A stretch of 64,000 bases of DNA from Flavobacterium sp. (GCF_024710485.1 NZ_JANJUQ010000032.1:1-64000); one strand, 5' to 3'. Shown: positions 32,619 through 40,208, counted from the stretch's first letter. Numbers and translations: made by a program. The notes: generated by a model not told the origin, from the sequence alone.

Positions 32619-33932
32619 TTATTGACTTAAAAACTGTAAATACTCCTGTGTAAATTGGTACTCAAAAACGGCTTGCAAATGCTCCAATTCTTTTTGAATC
32701 ATTTGGGTTTCGGAAACCAGTAAGTCGGTGGTTTTTTCTAAGCCTTGGGCAAATCTGTTTTGGCGAATGCGGTACGCTTCTTGCGCTTGTTCGAAGGCCA
32801 ATTGAGACAAACCGACTTTGTTTTCGGCATCTTTAAGTTGGCGATTGGTTTTATTGAACTCGAGTTGGCTTTGTTTTTTGTATTGCTCGGTTTCGAGATT
32901 GGCTTTTTGAAAATCGGCTTTGGCTTTGTCATATTTCCCGACTGATTTATAACCGTCAAATAAATTCCATGACAATTGTGCGCCGACCAAATACCCTTTG
33001 GCCGCTGTTCCTAAAAACTGACGGTCGTACAACTCGTAACTTCCGAAAGCATTCAATCTGGGTAAAAAACTCATTTTACTCATCGATAGCATTTTTTGGT
33101 AAGCTTCTGAGGATTTTTGCATCGCCTGAATGTCTTTTCGATTTTCGGACAATTCCCAATCAACAACTTCAACTTTAATTTCTTTTTCCAAGGCTTCCGA
33201 TGGCTTGAATGTTTTTCCTTGCGTATCTTCATTAATTAAGAAACCCAAATAATCCGAAGCATTTTGCACATTACTTTTAGCGTATTGTAGCTGATTTGAA
33301 ATATCGTTAACACGCACTTGCACGTTAAGTACATCTGTCTTTTGCAACAAGCCTTGTTTGAAATAGTTTTCTACCAGTTTTAAATTGGCTTTGGCGGTGG
33401 ATTCCGCTTTCTCTAAAACGTTAACCGCTTTGTAAGACAATTGAAGTTGCATATAAGCCTTAGAAACCTCTAACAACAAATATTCTTCGGTACGTTGGGT
33501 TTGCAATTGAAACGCTTCCATTTTGGCTTTGGCAGCTTGACGGCCGAAAATACCATCGAGATTAACCAAAGGTTGTTGGATTTCGATTTTAGTCGCAAAA
33601 TTTTGAGTGGTTTTCGGATCATTGAGCAAGGCCGGATTGAAATCGGATTGGGTTAAAATTTCCTGATTTAATTTGGAACCAAAAGCCATTAACGGATTGG
33701 TAGTAACCATTCCGGTATAGGACGCTGTAATGTTGGGCAAAAAGAGTGCATTAGATTGTTGGTAATCTGCTTTGGCCGATTGGTAGTTTTTTCGGGCCAT
33801 TTGGAGTTGCAGATTTTTTTCAGCGAGTTTTTGTTTCAAATCGCTTTTGGAAACGGTCAACGTATCCTGACTGAATCCGAAAGTGGAAAGGAATACAAAT
33901 CCCAGTGATACTAATAGTTTGCTCATATTCAT
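32619..33932 (-). CDS. TolC-family outer-membrane efflux protein
   Basis: This 437-residue protein has a signal peptide (cleavage near TFGFSQ) and two repeats of long alpha-helices and beta strands typical of the outer-membrane channel TolC. Examples are LKQKLAEKNLQLQMARKNYQSAK, a passage near residue 270 starting MSFLPRLNAFGSYE, and VGAQLSWNLFDG, the second repeat's barrel signature. It forms the trimeric exit duct of the tripartite pump encoded downstream. As first gene of the operon it has a -7 box TATTTTTG 23 bases upstream of its start. Start choice is between Met1 and Met3, a trivial difference. Confidence 0.93.
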   Translation of the reverse strand: MNMSKLLVSLGFVFLSTFGFSQDTLTVSKSDLKQKLAEKNLQLQMARKNYQSAKADYQQSNALFLPNITASYTGMVTTNPLMAFGSKLNQEILTQSDFNPALLNDPKTTQNFATKIEIQQPLVNLDGIFGRQAAKAKMEAFQLQTQRTEEYLLLEVSKAYMQLQLSYKAVNVLEKAESTAKANLKLVENYFKQGLLQKTDVLNVQVRVNDISNQLQYAKSNVQNASDYLGFLINEDTQGKTFKPSEALEKEIKVEVVDWELSENRKDIQAMQKSSEAYQKMLSMSKMSFLPRLNAFGSYELYDRQFLGTAAKGYLVGAQLSWNLFDGYKSVGKYDKAKADFQKANLETEQYKKQSQLEFNKTNRQLKDAENKVGLSQLAFEQAQEAYRIRQNRFAQGLEKTTDLLVSETQMIQKELEHLQAVFEYQFTQEYLQFLSQ

Positions 33933-33954
33933 AGTTTTTATCTTAATTATGAAG

Positions 33955-33962
33955 CAAAAATA
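33955..33962 (-). promoter_or_regulatory. -7 box of the RND efflux operon
   Basis: On the minus strand this reads TATTTTTG, 22 bases before the TolC start. Upstream of it (33971-34001), ACAATTGT and nearby TTACAG repeats could be a regulator site, but no full palindrome stands out. Confidence 0.5.
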
Positions 33963-34018
33963 TAACGACAGAAAAGTGTTTACAGTTACAATTGTTACAG
34001 AGGTACCAAAACAAAGAA

Positions 34019-34036
34019 TGCCCGATGACTCGGGCA
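34019..34036 (-). terminator. Terminator of the T9SS kelch-like gene
   Basis: On the minus strand TGCCCGA and TCGGGCA form a 7-bp stem around GTCA, followed by the T-rich TTCTTTGTTTT. It lies 26 bases past the stop. Confidence 0.65.
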
Positions 34037-34061
34037 GACTAAGAAAGTGGTTTTGGTTTGT

Positions 34062-35660
34062 TTACTTTACAATCACTTTTTGAGACACATAAAACTTATT
34101 GTCAAAAATAAAAGTGATGATGACGGTTTGGTTGACAATACCATCCAACTCAAAATTCATACTGTTATCGCCTTGTTGGGCATCTTCAATTTCGCCGTCG
34201 GTGATGATTTTACCATCCATACCGGAAACAAAATAATCGATGTTGGTAGCGTAGGCCATTTTGAAATGCACTCTTACCGTGCTGCTGTCGGTTGGATTGG
34301 GTGAAACGGTCATAGAGAACGGATTTTTACCTTCAATTGGTTGCACTCCTAAAGGTGTATTTCTAATAAGTTTCACTTCAAAAATCGTAGCATTGGCTGA
34401 TGTTGAAGCGGTGTTATTAGCTGTAAACGGATTTGCACTTGAACTTGATAATCCGCCAACGATGTGACCGATAACAAATTCGTTAGCTGTGATTTCATGC
34501 AACTTAATCACTTCATTGCTGTAATGCGGTAGTGATTTGTTGGGAATAAATTCAGCACTCGCACCTTTCAAAGCCGGCATGGTTTCAGGAAGTTGGTATT
34601 CTTGCAACGAACCATCAGAAAATCTAGTTGTTCTGCTTATGGTGTTGACGAAAGGTACATTATTGTCTTGCACCAGAGTCGTTCCGTTGTAATAATACTG
34701 ACTGATTCCGCCAAAAAAGAGATTGTGCATACGGTTCTCAGCAGCATCATACAAACACGACTTGGCGCTGTGGTAATTACTCAAATATTGATTAAAAGCC
34801 GTTTGCGGAAAATAACCGTCGGCTTTGATATCTACCGGATAAAGAAACGGCAAATCGATATTGATTTGAAATACGCCCGATGAAATTGTATAGCCTGGCG
34901 AACCATCTGGGAAAATTTGAGGCAACAAATTGTAATCGCGTCGGTGTAAATGAACGGCATCGGTTACCGCTTCGTAATTTGAAATACTCAATTGTGAACC
35001 AGAATTATCAATGGTAAATTTTCGAATTTGATTGGAATAGGTTTGGGTGAACGTAGGGTTGTTCATCGGATTGTATCTTCCGTCAAAACGATGTCCGCCA
35101 ACCAAGTAGAACGTATCGTTTATTTTACCCAATTGTCCACCCGTGATGGCGAAGTTGGTATTAGTAATTTGCTTGAAATGAGGTGCTATGACAGTACCAT
35201 TGATGATCGAATTAATCAAGCCTGAGACATTCACCGAAGTGAGCTTGTCAAAAGTAATATGATCATTGGCTGTGGCAGAAAAAGCATAGCCTCCAATGAT
35301 ATAAAGTGCATCTTCATCTTGATAAAAGTTGAAATTGGTAGCTTGCAGATGTTCTTTCAAAGCGGTTGGTAAGGGATTGAGCGAAGCCGACCAAAATTGA
35401 TTGGATGCCACATCAACTACATAAATAGCCGTATTATTATTGGAAGCCGGAAAAGCATTAAAAGGTTGTCGGGCGTGAATACCATCTAGTCTCCCGCCTA
35501 TGAATAACCATTTCCCTTGGTGTTGGGCAAAAGCATAAGAGTGAATACCTGGAAAATTGGGAATGGTTATCGGATTAAGCTGTACCTGGTAATCAAAAGT
35601 TGACTGCGAGAATAAGCCTTGTATAAACAAAAGCAGTGCTATGGCGTAGCGAAATTTCAT
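34062..35660 (-). CDS. T9SS-secreted kelch-like protein
   Basis: This is a 532-residue secreted protein. A Sec signal peptide (about 1-20, ending GLFSQS) is followed by a beta-rich body with kelch-like strands (GKWLFIGGRLDG, ALYIIGGYAF, DTFYLVGGHRFDG), which suggests a propeller. A C-terminal type A sorting domain of T9SS follows (MTVSPNPTDSSTVRV ... KFYVSQKVIVK). By family knowledge, such proteins cross the outer membrane through the type IX system and are often anchored on the surface. The start was moved to the ATG at 35660, because a longer frame would begin inside the -7 box of the promoter. It sits between the two minus-strand operons and has its own terminator. The ligand or activity is unknown. 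Confidence 0.9.
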   Translation of the reverse strand: MKFRYAIALLLFIQGLFSQSTFDYQVQLNPITIPNFPGIHSYAFAQHQGKWLFIGGRLDGIHARQPFNAFPASNNNTAIYVVDVASNQFWSASLNPLPTALKEHLQATNFNFYQDEDALYIIGGYAFSATANDHITFDKLTSVNVSGLINSIINGTVIAPHFKQITNTNFAITGGQLGKINDTFYLVGGHRFDGRYNPMNNPTFTQTYSNQIRKFTIDNSGSQLSISNYEAVTDAVHLHRRDYNLLPQIFPDGSPGYTISSGVFQINIDLPFLYPVDIKADGYFPQTAFNQYLSNYHSAKSCLYDAAENRMHNLFFGGISQYYYNGTTLVQDNNVPFVNTISRTTRFSDGSLQEYQLPETMPALKGASAEFIPNKSLPHYSNEVIKLHEITANEFVIGHIVGGLSSSSANPFTANNTASTSANATIFEVKLIRNTPLGVQPIEGKNPFSMTVSPNPTDSSTVRVHFKMAYATNIDYFVSGMDGKIITDGEIEDAQQGDNSMNFELDGIVNQTVIITFIFDNKFYVSQKVIVK

Positions 35661-35678
35661 AGGAAGAATATTTTTCTT

Positions 35679-35686
35679 CAAAGCTA
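35679..35686 (-). promoter_or_regulatory. -7 box of the T9SS kelch-like gene
   Basis: On the minus strand this reads TAGCTTTG (TAnnTTTG). The first ATG of the longest frame, at 35681, falls within the box, so the ATG at 35660 is the likely start. Confidence 0.55.
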
Positions 35687-35723
35687 GACTTTCCGTTCCA
35701 ACTACTTTGCAACATTTGTTACA

Positions 35724-35752
35724 AAAAAACGCCTCCGATTAGGAGGCGTTTG
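35724..35752 (-). terminator. Terminator of the Cys/Lys-rich gene
   Basis: AAACGCCTCC pairs with GGAGGCGTTT around GATTA; on the minus strand it is followed by a T run. It lies 22 bases past the stop of the small exported protein gene. Confidence 0.85.
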
Positions 35753-35773
35753 AATAAGATGTAAAACTCAGAA

Positions 35774-35974
35774 TTAAGCTTTTTTATCTTCTGCTTTTTT
35801 AGAAGCACAACAGCCGGCTTTTTTTTCAGTGCTGCATTCTTTTTTCTCTTCAGTAGAGCAAGATTTTTCGGTTTTAGCTTTTTTCTTTTTTTGCTTTGGC
35901 TCGCCGTTGTTAGCGTTAACAGTCATTGAGAACATAAGAGCAACTGCGGCAAAGGCATAAACTAATTTTTTCAT
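35774..35974 (-). CDS. Small exported Lys/Cys-rich protein
   Basis: This 66-residue product has a clear signal peptide (MKKLVYAFAAVALMFSMTVNA, 21 residues). The mature part, 45 residues, is almost entirely Lys, Glu, Ser, Thr, Ala and Cys, with four Cys (CSTEEKKECSTEKKAGCCASKK). The regular CSTE repeats and Cys-Cys pair resemble small metal-binding or redox-buffer proteins, but no family is recognised. It has its own terminator and stands between the kelch-like gene and the sulfur operon; an AT-rich leader precedes it. The composition explains why it might be missed in gene calling, but codon periodicity and signal peptide support it. Confidence 0.8.
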   Translation of the reverse strand: MKKLVYAFAAVALMFSMTVNANNGEPKQKKKKAKTEKSCSTEEKKECSTEKKAGCCASKKAEDKKA

Positions 35975-36061
35975 TTTTATAAATATTTTAAGGGTTTATC
36001 TGTTTAACAATACTCAAATGTACTACTTAAAATTGTTGAGGACAAAAAAATTAACTTAAAA

Positions 36062-36661
36062 CTAACTTAACTTTCTAGCCCTAAAACGCACTACGGATCC
36101 TAATCCTTGGTGGTATTTCCCTTCATCAAGACTAATGACTTCTGTGGTTAGGAAATCAAAGTCAACATTAGGAAAATCGTTTTTCACTTGGGCTTCGGAG
36201 AAAAGCATCTCGCTGTTTTTTGGGCCACCCGAAGTGTAATTAAGTTGTTCTTGACTGAAGCTTTCAAAAATGATTTGGCCATTGGGTTTGAGTAAACGGA
36301 GTAAATGTTGACAAAATGCAGTTCTGATTTCAGCGGGAACGTGAGCATAAATCAGAATTAACGCATCAAAATAGCTTTCGGGATAGTTGAGTGTTTCAAG
36401 ATCCCCAACGCTATAATCTAAGGTCACACCGTATTTTTGGGCTAATTTATCGGCTTTATTTTTGGCTTCTTTGCTGGTGTCAAAGGCATAAACCTCGTAA
36501 CCTAATTGAGCGGCAAAAACAGCATTTCTGCCTTCGCCTTCAGCCGGAAAAAGCAATTTCCCTTTTGGAATTTCACCTATGGTTTCTTTAAAAAACACAT
36601 TCGGTGCTGTTCCATAAGCATAAGCTTCGGCGGCATAACGTTCGTCCCAAAAATTAATCAT
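36062..36661 (-). CDS. Class I SAM-dependent methyltransferase
   Basis: This 199-residue Rossmann-fold methyltransferase has motif I LLFPAEGEGRNAVFAAQLGYEVYAFDTS (Gly-rich loop for S-adenosylmethionine, with the acidic residue at the end of strand 2), motif II-like DYSVGDLETL and motif IV DALILIYAHVPAE. Length is near the family minimum, and the N-terminus FWDERYAAEAYAYGTAPN resembles TehB/thiol methyltransferase-like enzymes. This would fit detoxification of chalcogenides or thiols, given the operon, but the substrate is not shown. It is the last gene of the minus-strand sulfur-type operon; the DUF6132 gene stop lies 6 bases upstream. Confidence 0.87.
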   Translation of the reverse strand: MINFWDERYAAEAYAYGTAPNVFFKETIGEIPKGKLLFPAEGEGRNAVFAAQLGYEVYAFDTSKEAKNKADKLAQKYGVTLDYSVGDLETLNYPESYFDALILIYAHVPAEIRTAFCQHLLRLLKPNGQIIFESFSQEQLNYTSGGPKNSEMLFSEAQVKNDFPNVDFDFLTTEVISLDEGKYHQGLGSVVRFRARKLS

Positions 36662-36667
36662 AGCCGC

Positions 36668-36862
36668 TTACTTTTTCGGATTCGGAACAAAAATATTGAA
36701 CAATAATCCACCCATCAAACTGCCGTATAAAGTGGCATTCAAGGGTTTGGAAGTAATTACACAAGTCCCTGAGGCACAACCAACAAAATAATAATAGGCA
36801 TAACCGCCTATAGCACCAAAGATAACGCCTACAGCGGTAAGGATTAAAACTTTTTTATTCAT
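36668..36862 (-). CDS. DUF6132-like small membrane protein
   Basis: This 64-residue protein from the ATG at 36862 (2 bases after the stop of the HMA gene) has two hydrophobic helices (about 5-25 and 42-58). Between them is the motif FVGCASGTCVITSKP with two Cys spaced by four residues. This is, as I recall, the DUF6132 family, small membrane proteins of unknown function in Bacteroidota. A longer frame begins at 36898 but would overlap the HMA-domain gene and starts with unrelated residues. The Cys pair and setting among thioredoxin and rhodanese genes suggest a thiol-related role, which is inference. Confidence 0.8.
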   Translation of the reverse strand: MNKKVLILTAVGVIFGAIGGYAYYYFVGCASGTCVITSKPLNATLYGSLMGGLLFNIFVPNPKK

Positions 36863-36864
36863 GA

Positions 36865-37131
36865 TTAATCGTTTTCTGTCATTCTGCCGATGGCACAATT
36901 CACATACGATTTGGCTTTGCGAATTAAAGTATTGTTGCCTTTTTCGGGATAACCCAAGTCATTGAGTTTGTTTACTACATCCTCGCGATTCATTGTACCG
37001 GTTACCGTGACGGTATCAATTTCTTTATCTATGCTTACTTCGGCAACACCTTCCAATTTAAGTAAGGCAGTTTTAATACTGCTCATACAGCCGCCGCACT
37101 TGATATTTTCTACTACAAATTGCTGTTCCAT
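36865..37131 (-). CDS. Heavy-metal-associated (HMA) domain protein
   Basis: This 88-residue protein is a single HMA/CopZ-like domain with the metal site ENIKCGGCMSSI (CxxC, Cys12 and Cys15), followed by the ferredoxin-like beta-alpha-beta pattern KLEGVAEVSIDKEIDTVTVTG. The C-terminal tail (about 68-88: LIRKAKSYVNCAIGRMTEND) adds a Cys79 and an extra helix. Such proteins bind Cu(I) or other soft metals and pass them on. In this operon with rhodanese and thioredoxin it may instead relay sulfur or thiol chemistry. Gaps are 5 bases to thioredoxin and 2 bases to the DUF6132 gene. Confidence 0.9.
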   Translation of the reverse strand: MEQQFVVENIKCGGCMSSIKTALLKLEGVAEVSIDKEIDTVTVTGTMNREDVVNKLNDLGYPEKGNNTLIRKAKSYVNCAIGRMTEND

Positions 37132-37136
37132 GATAA

Positions 37137-37442
37137 TTAATTATTGGATTTGTCGAGTATATTTTTGATTATTTCTTCTTTTGACAACACTCCGGATTGA
37201 CGCCAAAGCTGTTTACCGTTTTGAAACAACAGCATCGTCGGCACGCCTCGAACTTGTTGCATCGCCGCTAATTCCTGATTCTTATCTACATCTATTTTGA
37301 TAATAGAAACCCTATCGCCTAATTGGTCTTTCACTTCTTTCAATATTGGTCCGAGCATTTGACAAGGTCCGCACCAAGTAGCGAAAAAATCAATCAGCAC
37401 CGGTTTTTCCGAATTAATTAATTGGTCGAAACTACTATTCAT
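37137..37442 (-). CDS. Thioredoxin
   Basis: This 101-residue thioredoxin has the active site WCGPC (Cys24, Cys27), the cis-Pro strand VRGVPTMLLFQNGK and the C-terminal helix EEIIKNILDKS. It is soluble with no signal peptide, so it is cytoplasmic. It overlaps the end of the upstream DUF2892-like gene by 8 bases, and the HMA-domain gene follows 5 bases on. A dedicated thioredoxin beside an MBL/rhodanese protein would serve to release persulfide sulfur from rhodanese Cys or to reduce products, which is inference from known persulfide chemistry. Confidence 0.93.
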   Translation of the reverse strand: MNSSFDQLINSEKPVLIDFFATWCGPCQMLGPILKEVKDQLGDRVSIIKIDVDKNQELAAMQQVRGVPTMLLFQNGKQLWRQSGVLSKEEIIKNILDKSNN

Positions 37443-37644
37443 CTTTTTGATTTTTATAAGTTATATTACATCCGTTAGGGCCGCAGCCCATATTGAAAAT
37501 GGCTTGAAATAAAAAGAAAATGCCAAAGGCGATAAAAAACCATTGCTTGGTTTCATAAGCTTGAAAAAACAGAAACAAGGCGAAGGCCAATCTGAAATAA
37601 CGCATCAGGTGCCAATTGGAAAACAATATTCTCTTCATGTTCAA
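37435..37644 (-). CDS. DUF2892-like small membrane protein with Cys
   Basis: This 69-residue protein has a basic N-terminus (MNMKRILFSNWHLMRYFRL) and two adjoining hydrophobic helices (LAFALFLFFQAYETK, WFFIAFGIFFLFQAIFN). A short tail holds Cys pairs (MGCGPNGCNITYKN). It matches a frequent Bacteroidota arrangement where a small DUF2892-like protein follows an MBL/rhodanese gene, here by 3 bases, and overlaps thioredoxin by 8 bases. The GCGxxGC motif faces one side of the membrane and could carry a persulfide or bind metal. The molecular role is unknown. Confidence 0.82.
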   Translation of the reverse strand: MNMKRILFSNWHLMRYFRLAFALFLFFQAYETKQWFFIAFGIFFLFQAIFNMGCGPNGCNITYKNQKDE

Positions 37645-37647
37645 TAG

Positions 37648-39066
37648 TTATAATAAAGTAGTGGGACAAACATAATTGGTAATCGGCATATTGGTTACTT
37701 TAATCGCATTAAAACCGCCAATTACATCTACAAAGTTGTCAAATCCTCTTTGTTTTAAAATGGAAGCCGCAATCATACTTCGGTAACCTCCGGCACAATG
37801 CAACACAAAGTGTTGGTCTTTTGGGAACTCCGACAGGCGTTGGCTTATTTCGTTTAAAGGAATATTGACGGCATTTATTAAGTGTTCCGAATCGTATTCG
37901 CTTTTCTTTCTGACATCGATAATTGGCGCGGCTTGAATTTCTTCTAATCGTTCTAATTCCTCTGCAGTAATTCGGTTCACGGAGTCGACCTCTTTTCCGG
38001 CTTTCGCCCACGCCTCAAATCCACCTTCTAAATAGCCAATGGCATGATCGTACCCAACTCGGGACAATCGAATAATAGCTTCCGCAACTTTTTCGTGATT
38101 TTCGGCTACGATTAAAATCTGCTGTTTCAAATCGGGAATCAATTCACCTACCCACATCGCAAAGTTACTTTCCAAACCAATGTTAATACTGTTCGGGATA
38201 AAACCTTCGGCAAACTCGGCTGCTTTGCGCGTATCCAGTATCAATGCTTGGGTTTCATTGGCAACCATTTCGAATGACTTAGCGTCGTATGGCTTTTGTC
38301 CGCGATACATAACCGTATCTAAACTTTCATAGCCTTGGATGTTCATTAAAACATTTTTAGGAAAATAAGCCGGTGGCGTGGTTAAGCCTGTCAATAACGC
38401 CAATACAAATTCGTCTTCCGTTAACTTCGGATTCAACGCGTAATTGGTCTTTTTTTGATTGCCTAAGGTATCGGTCGTTTCTTTGCTCATCATTTTTCCG
38501 CAAGCACTACCGGCACCGTGATTCGGATACACGATTAAATCATCCGACAACGGCATAATTTTTTCGCGCAACGAATGGTATAACAATCGCGCTAACTTGT
38601 CTTGCGTTAAATCGGCCACCACGTGTTGTGCCAAATCAGGTCGACCAACATCTCCAATGAATAAAGTATCTCCGGTGATAATTCCGTGTTCTTTTCCGTT
38701 TTCGTCGATAATCAAATAGGTCGTACTTTCCATGGTATGTCCCGGCGTGTGGATGGCTTTGACTTTGCATTGTCCGACTTGGAAAACCTGATTGTCTTCG
38801 GCTATTAAAGCGATAAAACCCGGTTTAGCGGTTGGTCCGTATACAATTACAGCGTTTTCTTTTTGGGCTAAATCCAAATGACCCGATACAAAATCGGCGT
38901 GGAAATGCGTTTCAAAAACGTACTTGATTTTAGCGTTGTCTTTGCGGGCGCGGTCAATGTAAGGTTGCACTTCGCGCAAAGGATCAAAAATGGCGGCTTC
39001 ACCGTTCGATTCTAAATAATAAGCAGCGTGCGCCAAACATCCGGTATAAATTTGTTCTAGCTTCAT
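37648..39066 (-). CDS. MBL-fold hydrolase with two rhodanese domains
   Basis: This 472-residue protein starts with a metallo-beta-lactamase domain (1-240) of the persulfide dioxygenase (ETHE1/Blh) type. It has ETHFHADF (His54, His56, Asp58) with Phe59 where two-metal enzymes have His, then HTPGHTMEST and GDTLFIGDVGRPDL. Two rhodanese domains follow (about 260-360 and 375-465). Only the second has the catalytic Cys (Cys424 in HCAGGYRS); the first ends without one and is likely structural. The reaction should be oxidation of glutathione or small-thiol persulfide to sulfite with sulfur transfer by the rhodanese. It heads the operon behind an FNR-like palindrome. Confidence 0.92.
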   Translation of the reverse strand: MKLEQIYTGCLAHAAYYLESNGEAAIFDPLREVQPYIDRARKDNAKIKYVFETHFHADFVSGHLDLAQKENAVIVYGPTAKPGFIALIAEDNQVFQVGQCKVKAIHTPGHTMESTTYLIIDENGKEHGIITGDTLFIGDVGRPDLAQHVVADLTQDKLARLLYHSLREKIMPLSDDLIVYPNHGAGSACGKMMSKETTDTLGNQKKTNYALNPKLTEDEFVLALLTGLTTPPAYFPKNVLMNIQGYESLDTVMYRGQKPYDAKSFEMVANETQALILDTRKAAEFAEGFIPNSINIGLESNFAMWVGELIPDLKQQILIVAENHEKVAEAIIRLSRVGYDHAIGYLEGGFEAWAKAGKEVDSVNRITAEELERLEEIQAAPIIDVRKKSEYDSEHLINAVNIPLNEISQRLSEFPKDQHFVLHCAGGYRSMIAASILKQRGFDNFVDVIGGFNAIKVTNMPITNYVCPTTLL

Positions 39067-39083
39067 GTTTTTTAAGTTTGATT

Positions 39084-39091
39084 CAAAAGTA
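39084..39091 (-). promoter_or_regulatory. -7 box of the sulfur-type operon
   Basis: On the minus strand this reads TACTTTTG (TAnnTTTG), 17 bases before the ATG at 39066. The palindrome at 39115-39126 lies upstream with its centre about 43 bases from the predicted start site (about 39077). Confidence 0.6.
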
Positions 39092-39114
39092 TCTTTTCAA
39101 GCGTAAAATTGAAA

Positions 39115-39126
39115 TGATAATTATCA
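39115..39126. promoter_or_regulatory. FNR/Crp-like palindrome TGATAATTATCA
   Basis: A perfect 12-bp palindrome with the core GAT-N4-ATC, the centre of the FNR consensus TTGAT-N4-ATCAA (outer bases A and G here). Its centre is roughly -43 to the predicted start of the MBL/rhodanese operon, which is the classic activator position. A Crp/Fnr-family gene starts just upstream (39193-39825). Confidence 0.62.
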
Positions 39127-39192
39127 GTTGAACTGCAACAAAATTAGAACCTAAAACACCTTTAGTCGGTATCAAAAGTTACACAACCAAAA

Positions 39193-39825
39193 CTAGTGCC
39201 GAATCAGTTCTATGGAAGCGCGATGCAGTTTGATCTTCCCTTCATTTTCCAAGGCTTTGAGCAATCGGGAAATCACCACGCGCGATGTATGCAAATCGTA
39301 CGCAATTTCCTGATGGGTATTTTGAATAAAATCGGTTTTATTGATTTGGGCTTTGTCTAAAAGATAATTGTAAAGTCGCTCATCCATATTCATAAAAGCC
39401 AAATTATCTATGGCTTGAAGCATTTCTTTCAAACGACTGTTGTAGCTGTCGAATACAAAATTGCGCCAACTTTTGTATTTGCCTAACCATTCCTCCATTT
39501 TGGCTACGGGTACCATGACTACTTGACCTTTTGTTTCGGCTACGGCTCGGATTTCACTTTTGGTTTCACCCAAACAACAGGCCATGGTCATGGCACAAGT
39601 ATCGCCTTTTTCGAGGAAATACAGAAGCAATTCGCCTTCGTCAAAATCCTCACGAAGAATTTTTATAGCACCGGAAAGCAGCAAAGGCATGAACTTAATG
39701 TAGTCGCCAAAATCGATTAATATATCGCCATCTTCAAAGGTTCTTAAAGTGGCCACTTGTGCAATTTCTTCTAATAATTTTTCTTCAAAAATAAAACCGT
39801 AATTTTCTTTAAGGATGTCAATCAT
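39193..39825 (-). CDS. Crp/Fnr-family transcriptional regulator
   Basis: This 210-residue regulator has an N-terminal cyclic-nucleotide-binding-like beta-roll (about 20-120, including ILIDFGDYIKFMPLLLSGAIKI), a dimerisation helix (about 125-150) and a C-terminal winged helix (about 165-205: HQEIAYDLHTSRVVISRLLKALENEGK). It has Cys77, Cys83 and Cys84 in TCAMTMACCLGE near the effector pocket; vicinal Cys there suggest redox or metal sensing and not cAMP, but it lacks the N-terminal iron-sulfur Cys set of true FNR. It is encoded directly upstream of the sulfur-type operon (same strand) and of a divergent DUF2892 gene, so it is probably their regulator. Confidence 0.9.
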   Translation of the reverse strand: MIDILKENYGFIFEEKLLEEIAQVATLRTFEDGDILIDFGDYIKFMPLLLSGAIKILREDFDEGELLLYFLEKGDTCAMTMACCLGETKSEIRAVAETKGQVVMVPVAKMEEWLGKYKSWRNFVFDSYNSRLKEMLQAIDNLAFMNMDERLYNYLLDKAQINKTDFIQNTHQEIAYDLHTSRVVISRLLKALENEGKIKLHRASIELIRH

Positions 39826-39957
39826 AAGTAAGGCGCTTTTGGTTTGGTAAATTTCGATTAAAAAAGCATAGGAAAATAATTCTCAATTCTGAAATTTATA
39901 TTTTTTAACTTTACTTATTGTTTATCCATTATTAACCAATACTTTACAGAAAACAAA

Positions 39958-40161
39958 ATGAAAAAAAACATGGGAACTTTAGATCGCGGCATCAGAGTCA
40001 TTTTGGCTGCTGTTTTTGCCTATTTGTATTTTTCGGGAACCCTTACCGGAACTTTAAGCTATGTACTATTGGCTTTAGGCGGCGTATTTTTACTGACCAG
40101 CTTGGTAAGTTTTTGTCCGCTTTATACTTTATTCGGCATCAATACCTGTAAAACCAAATAA
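39958..40161 (+). CDS. DUF2892 membrane protein
   Basis: This 67-residue protein begins MKKNMGTLDRGIRVILAAVF, a typical DUF2892 start, and has two hydrophobic helices (about 12-30 and 36-53). Its tail reads CPLYTLFGINTCKTK, with Cys53 and Cys64. This is the free-standing form of the membrane domain in E. coli YgaP (rhodanese plus DUF2892), which supports a sulfur link. It is divergent from the Crp/Fnr-type regulator with 132 bases between them and is followed by a terminator. Three proteins of this type within 13 kb is unusual. Confidence 0.88.
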   Translation: MKKNMGTLDRGIRVILAAVFAYLYFSGTLTGTLSYVLLALGGVFLLTSLVSFCPLYTLFGINTCKTK

Positions 40162-40185
40162 CCTGTTTATTTTGGTAAAAGAAAG

Positions 40186-40208
40186 TGCTGCTTAGGGCGG
40201 CATTTTTT
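40186..40208 (+). terminator. Terminator of the DUF2892 gene
   Basis: TGCTGC pairs with GCGGCA (one G-T pair) around TTAGG and is followed by six T. It lies 25 bases past the stop. Confidence 0.7.
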
